From an uncultured Solirubrobacterales bacterium (GTDB lineage: Bacteria > Actinomycetota > Thermoleophilia > Solirubrobacterales > JACPNS01), in contig CAKZMQ010000018.1 of the NCBI GenBank assembly GCA_937128795.1, positions 1 to 64,000 of the forward strand: a stretch of DNA of 64,000 nucleotides, read 5' to 3'. The notes beneath the pieces are model-generated. The model was not told the DNA's origin. It was given only the letters and a program-made list of their open reading frames with translations, and did no database searches. Of the stretch, positions 53,272-60,720 are shown in pieces. Made by a program: the position numbers and the translations under genes. Positions within the stretch are counted from its first letter, which is position 1. The number at the start of each line of letters is the position of its first letter.

Positions 53272-54446
53272 CACCGCCGACGCAGCCGGTCGAAGAAACA
53301 TCGACAGACGTGGACTCGTCGGCTGCTGCCGCGCCCGAGTGGTCGCGTTGGCAAGGTGGCCAACACCCGAACTGGACCGTGGGTATCGAGGAAGAGGTGA
53401 TGCTGCTCAACACGCAGGATTTGACTCTGGCTCAGAGCATCGACTACGTGCTGCGTACGGTTTCGCCCAATCTCGCGGATCGTCTGACTGCAGAGACCCA
53501 CGGTTCTGCCGTGGAGCTGGCCACCGGCGTGAACGAGAAAATCTCTGACGCGATCGAGGACCTGCACGACGTGCGTGCACGGCTCAAACGTGAACTTGAA
53601 CCGCTGGCGTTGAAGGCTGCGTGTTCGGGTACTCACCCGCAGGCGGTCTGGTACCAGACGGTCATTTCCAGCGGCGAGCGCTACCAGTCGCTGTACGGCT
53701 CGATGCGCGAGCTTGCTCGTCGGGAGCCGACGTTTGCGCTGCACGTACACGTCGGCGTGGGCGACGCCGACGACGCGATGCGCCTGTACAACCGCATGCG
53801 CGCCCACGTTCCGCTACTGCTCGCGCTGTCGGCCAACTCGCCGTACTGGCAGGGGCGCGATACCGGGCTGGCCTCGGCACGCACACCGCTCTTCCAGGCC
53901 TTCCCGCGCGTCGGTATTCCGCTTCAATTCGCCGATTATTCCGAGTACGTCGAAACCGTCGATCTGCTTATTCGCAGCGGCTGCTTCCCGGAGCCGACGT
54001 ACCTGTGGTGGGACGTCCGACCGCAGCCGCGATTCGGCACTATCGAGATCCGCACGATGGACGCGCAGATTGATTCGGAGAGCACGTCCGCTCTTGTCGC
54101 ACTCGTGCAGTCGGTCGCCAAACTCGAGGTCGAGGAGGGCTGGGTCAGCGAAAGGCAGATCTCTGTGCAGGAGGCGTTGAACGAGAACCGCTTTCTTGGT
54201 GCGCGCGACGGGATGGATGCCGAGCTGATCGACGCAGATTCATCGACGCGCATCGCAATCAGCGACTACCTACCGAAGCTGATCGACGCCGCGCGACCGC
54301 ACGCCCAGGAACTCGGCTGCGAAGCAGAGCTCGACCTGTTGGCCGATCCGGACTTTCGCACCGGCGCCCAGCGCCAGCGTGAACTCGTCCGGGCTGGCGC
54401 GAGCCTGACCGAACTGGTCGGCAACCTCGCCCAGCAATTCGCCTAG
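53268..54446 (+). CDS. Glutamate-cysteine ligase family 2 (GCS2/YbdK-type) carboxylate-amine ligase
   Basis: A 392-residue ATP-dependent ligase. The nucleotide/Mg site starts with TVGIEEEVMLL (Glu41-43), followed by HGSAVELATGV, ALHVHVGVGDAD (159-164) and the substrate/ATP region WWDVRPQPRFGTIEIRTMD. The family joins a carboxylate (often glutamate gamma-carboxyl) to an amine; YbdK/EgtA-type members make gamma-glutamylcysteine weakly or other gamma-glutamyl compounds. ATG 53268 overlaps the amidotransferase stop. The combination with ATP-grasp and GATase suggests a small pathway that makes and trims a gamma-glutamyl or amide product, which is inference. Confidence 0.92.
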   Translation: MTPPTQPVEETSTDVDSSAAAAPEWSRWQGGQHPNWTVGIEEEVMLLNTQDLTLAQSIDYVLRTVSPNLADRLTAETHGSAVELATGVNEKISDAIEDLHDVRARLKRELEPLALKAACSGTHPQAVWYQTVISSGERYQSLYGSMRELARREPTFALHVHVGVGDADDAMRLYNRMRAHVPLLLALSANSPYWQGRDTGLASARTPLFQAFPRVGIPLQFADYSEYVETVDLLIRSGCFPEPTYLWWDVRPQPRFGTIEIRTMDAQIDSESTSALVALVQSVAKLEVEEGWVSERQISVQEALNENRFLGARDGMDAELIDADSSTRIAISDYLPKLIDAARPHAQELGCEAELDLLADPDFRTGAQRQRELVRAGASLTELVGNLAQQFA

Positions 54447-54448
54447 CG

Positions 54449-55393
54449 CTAGTTCTTGAGCGCTTGTTTCGCCTCAACGGCGAACCATTCGAGCATTTTC
54501 TCCGTGACCAGCTCCGGCCGTTCGTCGACGATGAAGTGGCCACAGTCGTCGACGGTTTCGACGGTGAGGTTTTCAGCCTTTTTTGAGTGGTCGGCGAGGA
54601 TCACGTCCGGGCTGATCGCCACGTCATTCATGCCGAACAACAACCTCGTCGGAACTGTCAGGCGACCGGGCGCGTACTTGCCGCTGGCAACCTTCGGCAT
54701 CTCGGTCAATAGGAATCGTCGGTACAGCATCATCGTCGCGCGTGAGCGCTTGGGGTCTTGGAACTGATCGAGGAAAACCTTCAGCGCCCCGTCTTTCCAG
54801 GCGTCTTGATTTTCGGTGCCGTCCTTGACGCCGTTGTAGAGAATGTTTTTGCCACCCCCGGCTTGCGTCCAGCGGCTCAGGCCCGGCGTGGAGAGCGGCA
54901 ATTGATAACGCAGCTTCGCCAACGATTTGAGATTCGTCTTCAGATCGAAGGGGCCGGGGTCACCCCACGGCGGTGGGATGTTCAACGCCAGGAATCGATC
55001 AAACAATTGAGGCTCGCGCATGCAGAGCAAGAAGCCGGTCCATCCACCCCAGTCGTGCCCGGCCAATCGGATCGGTCGGTCGATCTCAAGCGCATCGATC
55101 AACCGCAGGATGTCACTCGCCAGGTTCTGCTTTGCGTAGTCGGCGAATTTTGGCGTGGCCTCGCTCCAGCCAAAGCCACGTAGATCCGGCGCGTACACGC
55201 GGTAGCCCGCTTCGGCCAGGGCTGGCATCACTTTGCGCCAGAGCCACCAATGCTGCGGCCATCCATGAAGCAGCAACACAGGTGCGCCGTCTTCGGGGCC
55301 GGCGACGGCAACGTGCATCCGCAGCCCGCCGGCGCTCACGAACTCGTGCGAAACGCCCGGAACCTCCGGCATCGGTTGTTGTCCATCGGCCAT
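54449..55393 (-). CDS. Alpha/beta hydrolase (epoxide hydrolase / haloalkane dehalogenase-like)
   Basis: A 314-residue alpha/beta-fold hydrolase. The oxyanion-hole motif is LLHGWPQHWWLWRK (41-54), the nucleophile elbow LAGHDWGGWTG has Asp114 as nucleophile, and the catalytic His286 is in DDCGHFIVDERPE. An Asp rather than Ser nucleophile points to epoxide hydrolase or haloalkane dehalogenase chemistry. It converges with the GCS2 gene, with only two bases between the stops. Substrate unknown. Confidence 0.9.
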   Translation of the reverse strand: MADGQQPMPEVPGVSHEFVSAGGLRMHVAVAGPEDGAPVLLLHGWPQHWWLWRKVMPALAEAGYRVYAPDLRGFGWSEATPKFADYAKQNLASDILRLIDALEIDRPIRLAGHDWGGWTGFLLCMREPQLFDRFLALNIPPPWGDPGPFDLKTNLKSLAKLRYQLPLSTPGLSRWTQAGGGKNILYNGVKDGTENQDAWKDGALKVFLDQFQDPKRSRATMMLYRRFLLTEMPKVASGKYAPGRLTVPTRLLFGMNDVAISPDVILADHSKKAENLTVETVDDCGHFIVDERPELVTEKMLEWFAVEAKQALKN

Positions 55394-55411
55394 CGGCGCG
55401 ATCCTATTCGA

Positions 55412-55846
55412 CTAGGCGCCAGTTGTGCGTATGACGCTGATTCCGGACTCATAGGTCGCGCTCGCGAGATCATTGTCCCATGTGAGCATGCAGACCGTGG
55501 TGTCAGCGGATCTAGCTTGGAGCGCGGAAGCCAAATGCACCGCGTCAAATCCGCGAAGCGCCCGAGCCTCGGCGACATCGCCAGCTTCCTTGATCAGGAT
55601 TTGTTCGCACTCGATCACATCGATCCTCGACCAAATCTCCTCGAACACGCGGCGCGCGAGTACGAGTTCGGGGTCGTCGATGCGTTTGGCACGATGCGCT
55701 GCAGCGAGTGCAGAACGAACCTCGACATACGCCACCCGACTCGTGATTCGATCCTTGAAATCTTTCCAACACTCGTGGGTCCACGTGGAACCTGACTCCT
55801 CGAGCAACAGCTTCGTCAGGGCCGAGCTGTCGAAATAGAGTCTCAC
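55412..55846 (-). CDS. PIN-domain ribonuclease toxin (VapC-like)
   Basis: A 144-residue PIN-domain protein. The acidic metal-binding residues are Asp6 (LYFDSSAL), Glu42 (YVEVRSA), Asp101 (GFDAVHLASAL) and Asp124 (LTWDNDL). VapC toxins cleave tRNA or rRNA and are held inactive by the cognate antitoxin. Its GTG start overlaps the antitoxin stop as GTGA, the usual operon order antitoxin-toxin. All acidic residues are intact, so the toxin is probably active. Confidence 0.93.
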   Translation of the reverse strand: MRLYFDSSALTKLLLEESGSTWTHECWKDFKDRITSRVAYVEVRSALAAAHRAKRIDDPELVLARRVFEEIWSRIDVIECEQILIKEAGDVAEARALRGFDAVHLASALQARSADTTVCMLTWDNDLASATYESGISVIRTTGA

Positions 55847-56136
55847 TCCGCCGATGGAAATTGCTGCTCCTTGAGCAGGTCAGACACCGTGGCACCACTC
55901 TTGAGTTTGATCGGTGCCGGAAGTGGCTTGTCGTCGCGAACCGTCGCTTCTCGAATCATCCCAAGTCGCTTGAGCCGTTCGTAGGGCGATTCTTGATCGA
56001 TAGCCCGCAAGGCCGCGAACGGTTTGCCGTGACGCGTTATCGAAAGTTCAGCGCCGCCTTCAACCGCTTTGAGCAACTCGCTCGTTCGGTTGTGTAGCTC
56101 CCGAACGCCAACAGTTAGTTTCTTTTGTGGCTTCAT
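55843..56136 (-). CDS. Type II antitoxin, Phd/YefM family (VapB-like)
   Basis: A 97-residue antitoxin. The N-terminal Phd/YefM DNA-binding fold is seen in VGVRELHNRTSELLKAVEGG and LSITRHGKPFAALRAI; the C-terminal tail should wrap the toxin. It likely represses its own operon. ATG 56136 (MKPQKKLTVG) is chosen over a longer frame. TATACT on the minus strand (56148-56143) is a possible -10 box close to the start codon, which would make the transcript nearly leaderless. It partners the PIN toxin that overlaps its stop. Confidence 0.88.
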   Translation of the reverse strand: MKPQKKLTVGVRELHNRTSELLKAVEGGAELSITRHGKPFAALRAIDQESPYERLKRLGMIREATVRDDKPLPAPIKLKSGATVSDLLKEQQFPSAE

Positions 56137-56214
56137 TTCCCTAGTATAAGCGCTACAACTCATCCATGGCTGCGCATATTCAAGTGACCGAGCGATTCAA
56201 CCGACGATTCCTCA

Positions 56215-57162
56215 ATGAGCGCTGTCCCCTCTCCTAAGCCAACGGCACTTGGCACCAAACCCGCACGAATCAGCAACGCTGACGATCGTGGATACTTTCC
56301 CGAGGGCGAATCGGTGTTGCGAGAGGTCCATGGCGAGCGCATCGTCGGCCTCTACTACGGCCAGCGCACGACGCTGATCGGCGCACTCGACGCCCTTCTC
56401 TACGAAAGCACCGAGCGCCACACGCGCGGCAAATCACAGCCATGGGCGCGCCTCGCGCGCACCGCACGGATCATGGAGAACGTTTTTTTCGGCACCCGCG
56501 AGGACGCAGACAAGGAACTGGCTCGAGTCGCCGCGATGCACAAGAAGGTCAAGGGAACCATGCCGGCGAGCGCAGATCCGCGCATCTCCGGCAAGCGCTA
56601 CTCAGCGTTCACGCCCGAGCTCGCTTACCGCACGATCGGCGCGATGGCCGACTCTGCGCTCGCGGTCTACGAGGCTTGCGTGCGCGAACTCGACGACAAC
56701 GAGCGCGCTACGTATTGGCAGGAGTATCTCTACGCAGGTGAGCTTTTCGGACTCGACGTCGATCACCCCGTAGTGCCCAAGACCTACGAGCAGTTCCGCG
56801 AGGACTGGGATGCCTGGCTGCACGACCCGAAACTGTTTCTGACCCCCGGCGCCCGCGAGTCGGCGATCCAGTCGGCGTTTCATCAACCGTTACCGCGCCC
56901 GCAGGAAGAGGTGCAGAAGCGGCTCAATCATTTGATCATCACCGGCACCCTGCCGGAGCGAGTGCGCGAGATTTACGGACTCGACTGGGGGTTCAGGGAT
57001 CGCATTGCCTTCAGGGCAATGACGAAATCCCTGAAGACGAGCCGCCCGATGACCCCTCGCCATATCCGCCGCGGCCGCAACCACGCGCAGTTCAACCTCG
57101 TCGCCAGGACCGAACACTTTCGTCAAGAACGCGGCCGCGACACCTGGCAGATACCGGCGTAG
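56215..57162 (+). CDS. MpaB-type oxygenase family protein (DUF2236)
   Basis: A 315-residue protein of the DUF2236/MpaB family, which includes the rubber oxygenase Lcp and related b-type heme oxygenases. The entry motif is YFPEGESVLREVHGERIVGLYYGQRTTL; conserved helices with RTARIMENVFFGTREDA and a later GTLPERVREIYGLDWG follow. A His in the HGERI-to-KRYSAFTP region probably ligates heme, by family analogy. The end is Arg-rich. Substrate is unknown. It is divergent from the vapBC operon and followed ten bases later by a small glutaredoxin-like gene. Confidence 0.82.
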   Translation: MSAVPSPKPTALGTKPARISNADDRGYFPEGESVLREVHGERIVGLYYGQRTTLIGALDALLYESTERHTRGKSQPWARLARTARIMENVFFGTREDADKELARVAAMHKKVKGTMPASADPRISGKRYSAFTPELAYRTIGAMADSALAVYEACVRELDDNERATYWQEYLYAGELFGLDVDHPVVPKTYEQFREDWDAWLHDPKLFLTPGARESAIQSAFHQPLPRPQEEVQKRLNHLIITGTLPERVREIYGLDWGFRDRIAFRAMTKSLKTSRPMTPRHIRRGRNHAQFNLVARTEHFRQERGRDTWQIPA

Positions 57163-57172
57163 ACTGCCCGGC

Positions 57173-57457
57173 ATGAAGCTCTACATCTGCTGGGCCCTGT
57201 TCGAGATCCCGGGCAAGCCCGGCCACCCATGCACCTATGCGCACGACCAACTAGTCGAGAACGGTCACAACCCAGAAGTGATCAAGTCCTACGGCTGGAC
57301 CAAGCTGCCGAAGTGGTTCAACCTGTCGAAGGGTCGGCGCATTGCCCGCAAACTGACGGGCAGCGACGTCGTCCCGCTCTTGGTGCTCGACGACGGCACA
57401 ACCGTCCAAGGCTCAAGGCCAATCGCCGCCTGGGCCCGCGAACACCCAGCCAACTAA
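57173..57457 (+). CDS. Glutaredoxin/GST N-terminal-domain-like small protein
   Basis: A 94-residue protein with a thioredoxin-like fold pattern: MKLYICWALFEIPG, a helix beginning HPCTYAHDQLVENG, and the cis-Pro/glutathione-site-like strand VVPLLVLDDGTTVQGSRPIAAW. The usual CxxC is replaced: single Cys residues lie at about 6 and 20, so redox chemistry is uncertain. It follows the DUF2236 gene by ten bases and is probably in its operon. Confidence 0.75.
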   Translation: MKLYICWALFEIPGKPGHPCTYAHDQLVENGHNPEVIKSYGWTKLPKWFNLSKGRRIARKLTGSDVVPLLVLDDGTTVQGSRPIAAWAREHPAN

Positions 57458-57593
57458 ACAGGATCTTTGCGGCGTCGGATCGTGCGTAGTCGTTGACGCG
57501 CAGGCCGGCGGGCGCGAGGGCGCGACCTTCTGGTCGTAACCGAGCACCCCGAGGCCGAGCATCGGCGAATACGTGCGAACCGACGATGCAAAA

Positions 57594-57949
57594 TGGAGAC
57601 GGCGGGAATTGAACCCGCGTCCGCAACTGCGTGAGATAGAGCGTCTACGAGCGTGTCCGGCTTTCAGAATCTCGCACCCCGGTCGCTAAGCCGGCAAGGT
57701 CACGTGATGCCAGTCTCTGTAAAGAGTCCCCGGGCGCCAGAGACGCGCGCTTCGGGCAAGCCTGTTAGCTGATACCGGCGATCCGCCCCACAGGCGAGGA
57801 CGGGCCGATACCTCGTCTAACTAATTAAACGAGGGCGTACTCGTGAGAGTCCGCATTTATGGTTTTGCCCGGTGTTTTACGAGGCCTCCAGGCAACCTCG
57901 GCTCGCAACTCCACCCACGTGATCAGCCGCGTCGAAACCTGGCGTCCCC
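57594..57949 (-). ncRNA. ssrA: Transfer-messenger RNA (tmRNA)
   Basis: On the minus strand the 5' end reads GGGGACGCCAGGTTTCGACG and the 3' end GGTTCAATTCCCGCCGTCTC plus CA, both classical tmRNA ends that pair as an acceptor stem (GGGGAC with GTCTCC). Length is 356 bases. The CCA does not appear to be encoded beyond the terminal A, so it is added later. The tag reading frame (57854 to 57825) is GCG GAC TCT CAC GAG TAC GCC CTC GTT TAA, giving ADSHEYALV. It works with SmpB (60232) and RNase R (60720), both encoded within 5 kb. Confidence 0.96.
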
Positions 57950-58313
57950 TTGTGTGTGAGTGCGTATTCATTTTTTACTGCCCATTCAGTCTAGGACTGC
58001 CGTCCAGTCGACGTTCCGCAACTAGACGATTTCTGGAAATTCGTCCACTTAAACCGAAACGATTTAGGTACCGCAGGTGTTGTATCGATGTATGTACCAA
58101 TTGGTTCAATAGTGACTTGGCGGTTACCAGCTAAGTAACTCAAAGGTCACTTGTGAGGATCGGAACAAATGTCCTCAGGGCTAGTTATGGTGCATGAATA
58201 AGGGACAAATCCGCGAAGACAACGTCATAGACACTGTCTCTACGGATGAGTAGAAATCACCCGCTCGTTTTTTCGCTGGGGAGCGTGTTCGAGCGTGAAC
58301 GGAGGAAACATCA
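57950..58313. other. 364-bp gene-free, relatively AT-rich region
   Basis: No gene is supported. It must contain the minus-strand tmRNA promoter and the plus-strand promoter of the secreted-protein gene. It is visibly more AT-rich than the neighbourhood, especially 58010-58230. GGAGGAAAC just before ATG 58314 is a good ribosome binding site. I find no recognised riboswitch or regulator site. Confidence 0.6.
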
Positions 58314-60155
58314 ATGAATCATCCAAAGGCTAATCGCCTTTTCACAGGCAAGCGCCTTCGGTTGTGTATAGCCGTCGCCGTCGTCGCAGCATTCGCTGCG
58401 TTCGGTGCCGGTTCCGCCAGCGCTGATGTCACGCCGTCGGCCACGGCAGTATTCGGGAGCAACGTTCCCGGAGCCCACGGTGACTACACCATCACCCACA
58501 ACTACACCTACAGCGGCGTTCCGAGCGGCGTTCCAACAACTTCTGGCGACGACCTCCAGCAATGGATCGTGGATTCACCGGCTGGACTCGTCGGAAATCC
58601 GAACGCAGTTCCAGCAGGAGACCGCTGTGACGTGGACGACTTCGAGAATGCGGCTGCCAACCCCAACACCACCGTCTGGGCGACCGTTTGCCCCGGCTAT
58701 ACGTCGAGTCCCGCAGTCGTCGGCGAAGCGCAGCTTGAGCTTGGCATCGACGCAAATGGTGCAACTGCCACCACGCTTGCGGGCGTCATTTTCATTCTCT
58801 CCGGCACGCCGGAAGTCCCGACAAGGCTCGGAACGATCTTCCCGACCAGCGCACCGGGCGGAACTACCGCAACCTACTCGATCAGCACGATCGCGCCGGT
58901 TGCGAGCGGACCAGAGGGCGACTTCCGACTGCGCACTGTTTCGGACGCGCCGATCAATCGCCCAATCGTTGCCGCGGGTCCGACCTACGGAAACATCAAG
59001 TCGATCGTCCAGAAGTTGTACGGACACGTCGGCAATGACACCGGCAAGCCGGCATTCCTGACCAACCCGGTTCGCTGTGAACTGTGGGATTCGGCACTCT
59101 ATGCCCGGTCGTACGGAGACGTCGGTGGCACAGCCAATCAGACGTTCACTCCCCAGGGAACCGACCTGAACGGCGGGTCTGTTTCAGGCACATACGCAGT
59201 TGCGAACGCGGTTCCGACTTCGCCGGATTGCAGCAACCTGCCGCCGTTGAATTCAACGGTCACGGCGTCGCTGAATTCGCCGATTCGCGAGGACAACCCG
59301 CAGCTCGTGGTTGTGGTTTCCAACCCGACTGTTCCGGGAACGGACGTTCCGAAGAACATGGTCGTCACGCTACCGGGCTCGATTGCAGCTGACATCGACG
59401 CGATCGCCGTTGAGAAGCTGTGCTCAGTTGCGCAGCGCGACGCGAATGCCTGCCCGGCCGCGAGCAAGGTCGGCACGGTGTATGTCGAGACGCCGATGAT
59501 CGTCGGCGGCCTGACTGGACACGTCTACTTGATCCGTAAGGACGAAGGCGGTCTACCGAACCTCGCGATCTTCGTGACCGGAGCGATCAGCTTCCGTCTC
59601 GATGCCACGACGCGATATGTCGGCTCGAAGGGAACCCAGATCGAAACCTCACTGGCCAATCTGCCACAGGTTCCGTTCACGAAGTTCACCTTGGTGATTG
59701 CCGGTGGTCGCTCCGACAGCTTGCTGGTGTTCCGCGAGTGTCCGACCGACGGCAGCGCGCCAGAAGACGGGCCGATCGTCGCCGCCACCACCGGGTACAC
59801 CGGAGCGACGGTTGTGAACAACAGCCCGGTCGCGAACTACGGCTGTTACGGCATGCCAGAGGTCTCGAACCTTCGACGGTGCGTCAAGTACAAGTTGAAG
59901 TTCACGCCAAGAAACCTGGTCAATGAGGCCGGAATCATGAAGGTCGAGGTCTACATCAAGGGCCGCTTCGGCAAGCGGAAGCGCTACAAGATCTACAGGA
60001 AGTCACCGTTCAAGATCACGCAGCCGCTATCCAAGAGGCGCTTCACCAACGGGCGAAACTACAAGTACAAGGTTCGGGTTGTCTACCAACCGACGATCGA
60101 CAAGCCCGAAAGCGAAGTGCTCGTGAGCAAGTACAAGAAGTTCACCAAGTGCTGA
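58314..60155 (+). CDS. Large secreted protein of unknown function
   Basis: A 613-residue exported protein. The Sec signal peptide has a basic start and a hydrophobic core ending GAGSASAD (cleavage near 38). The mature part is Gly/Thr/Pro/Ser-rich and beta-like (about 40-510) with six or more scattered cysteines. A motif LCSVAQRDANACPAASKVG followed by GHVYLI lies near 395-430. The last 90 residues are strongly basic (Lys/Arg/Tyr-rich, for example GRFGKRKRYKIYRKS), suggesting binding to an anionic polymer or wall. GGAGGA precedes ATG 58314 and a strong intrinsic terminator follows. Family not recognised. Confidence 0.82.
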   Translation: MNHPKANRLFTGKRLRLCIAVAVVAAFAAFGAGSASADVTPSATAVFGSNVPGAHGDYTITHNYTYSGVPSGVPTTSGDDLQQWIVDSPAGLVGNPNAVPAGDRCDVDDFENAAANPNTTVWATVCPGYTSSPAVVGEAQLELGIDANGATATTLAGVIFILSGTPEVPTRLGTIFPTSAPGGTTATYSISTIAPVASGPEGDFRLRTVSDAPINRPIVAAGPTYGNIKSIVQKLYGHVGNDTGKPAFLTNPVRCELWDSALYARSYGDVGGTANQTFTPQGTDLNGGSVSGTYAVANAVPTSPDCSNLPPLNSTVTASLNSPIREDNPQLVVVVSNPTVPGTDVPKNMVVTLPGSIAADIDAIAVEKLCSVAQRDANACPAASKVGTVYVETPMIVGGLTGHVYLIRKDEGGLPNLAIFVTGAISFRLDATTRYVGSKGTQIETSLANLPQVPFTKFTLVIAGGRSDSLLVFRECPTDGSAPEDGPIVAATTGYTGATVVNNSPVANYGCYGMPEVSNLRRCVKYKLKFTPRNLVNEAGIMKVEVYIKGRFGKRKRYKIYRKSPFKITQPLSKRRFTNGRNYKYKVRVVYQPTIDKPESEVLVSKYKKFTKC

Positions 60156-60185
60156 TCGACTTCTGATCAACGAAGAAGATTGACG

Positions 60186-60219
60186 AAACGGACCCGCCAT
60201 TTGGTGGGTCCGTTTTTTT
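60186..60219 (+). terminator. Intrinsic terminator of the secreted-protein gene
   Basis: Stem AAACGGACCCGCC (60186-60198) pairs with GGTGGGTCCGTTT (60203-60215) with one G-U pair, loop ATTT, followed by T's to 60219. It lies 31 bases after the stop of the gene at 58314 and 12 bases before the stop of smpB on the other strand. Confidence 0.9.
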
Positions 60220-60231
60220 GGACCCGCACGC

Positions 60232-60720
60232 TCAGCGACCGCGTCGGAAGTCTGCCCCGGCGCGGTCCATTTCTCGTTTCATCTCTCGCTCTTTGATCGT
60301 CTGACGCTTGTCGCCGACGTCCTTGCCGCGTCCGAGCGCCAGTTCTACCTTCGCGCGGCTGTCTTTGAAGTAGATCCTCGTTGGGATCAGCGAGAACCCT
60401 TTCTCGGCGAGCTTGCCAATGATGCGGTCGATCTCGCGTCGGTTCAGCAGCAGCTTGCGTGGGCGCTCGGGCTCGTGGTTCTCCAGGCCGGCATGTTTGT
60501 ACGGCGCGATGTGGAGGTTCTTCAACCAGACCTCTCCGTCCTCTATCGAGGCGTAGGCATCCTTCATCTGCACGCCGCCGTCGCGCATCGACTTGACCTC
60601 GGATCCCAGCAGCACCATCCCCGCCTCCACTGGATCGCTCAACTCGAAGCGAAAGCGCGCCTCGCGGTTGGTCGCGATGTCGCCGGCATCAACCTTTTTC
60701 TTCTTTCCCTGCTTGGCCAT
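60232..60720 (-). CDS. smpB: SsrA-binding protein
   Basis: A 162-residue SmpB that delivers tmRNA to stalled ribosomes. The core starts with DIATNREARFRFELSDPVEAG; VLLGSEVKSMRDGGVQMKDAY and the LLLNRREIDRIIGKLAEKG segment follow, and the C-terminal tail GKDVGDKRQTIKEREMKRE is the helix that enters the mRNA channel. The ATG overlaps the stop of rnr (TGATG at 60722-60718). The tmRNA gene itself is 2.3 kb downstream on the same strand. Confidence 0.97.
   Translation of the reverse strand: MAKQGKKKKVDAGDIATNREARFRFELSDPVEAGMVLLGSEVKSMRDGGVQMKDAYASIEDGEVWLKNLHIAPYKHAGLENHEPERPRKLLLNRREIDRIIGKLAEKGFSLIPTRIYFKDSRAKVELALGRGKDVGDKRQTIKEREMKREMDRAGADFRRGR

Noticed and set aside
57885..57905. Partial match to the dispersed repeat (GGCAACCTCGGCTCGCAA)
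   Set aside because: It lies inside the tmRNA, where the bases are explained by the RNA structure; the match is short and imperfect.
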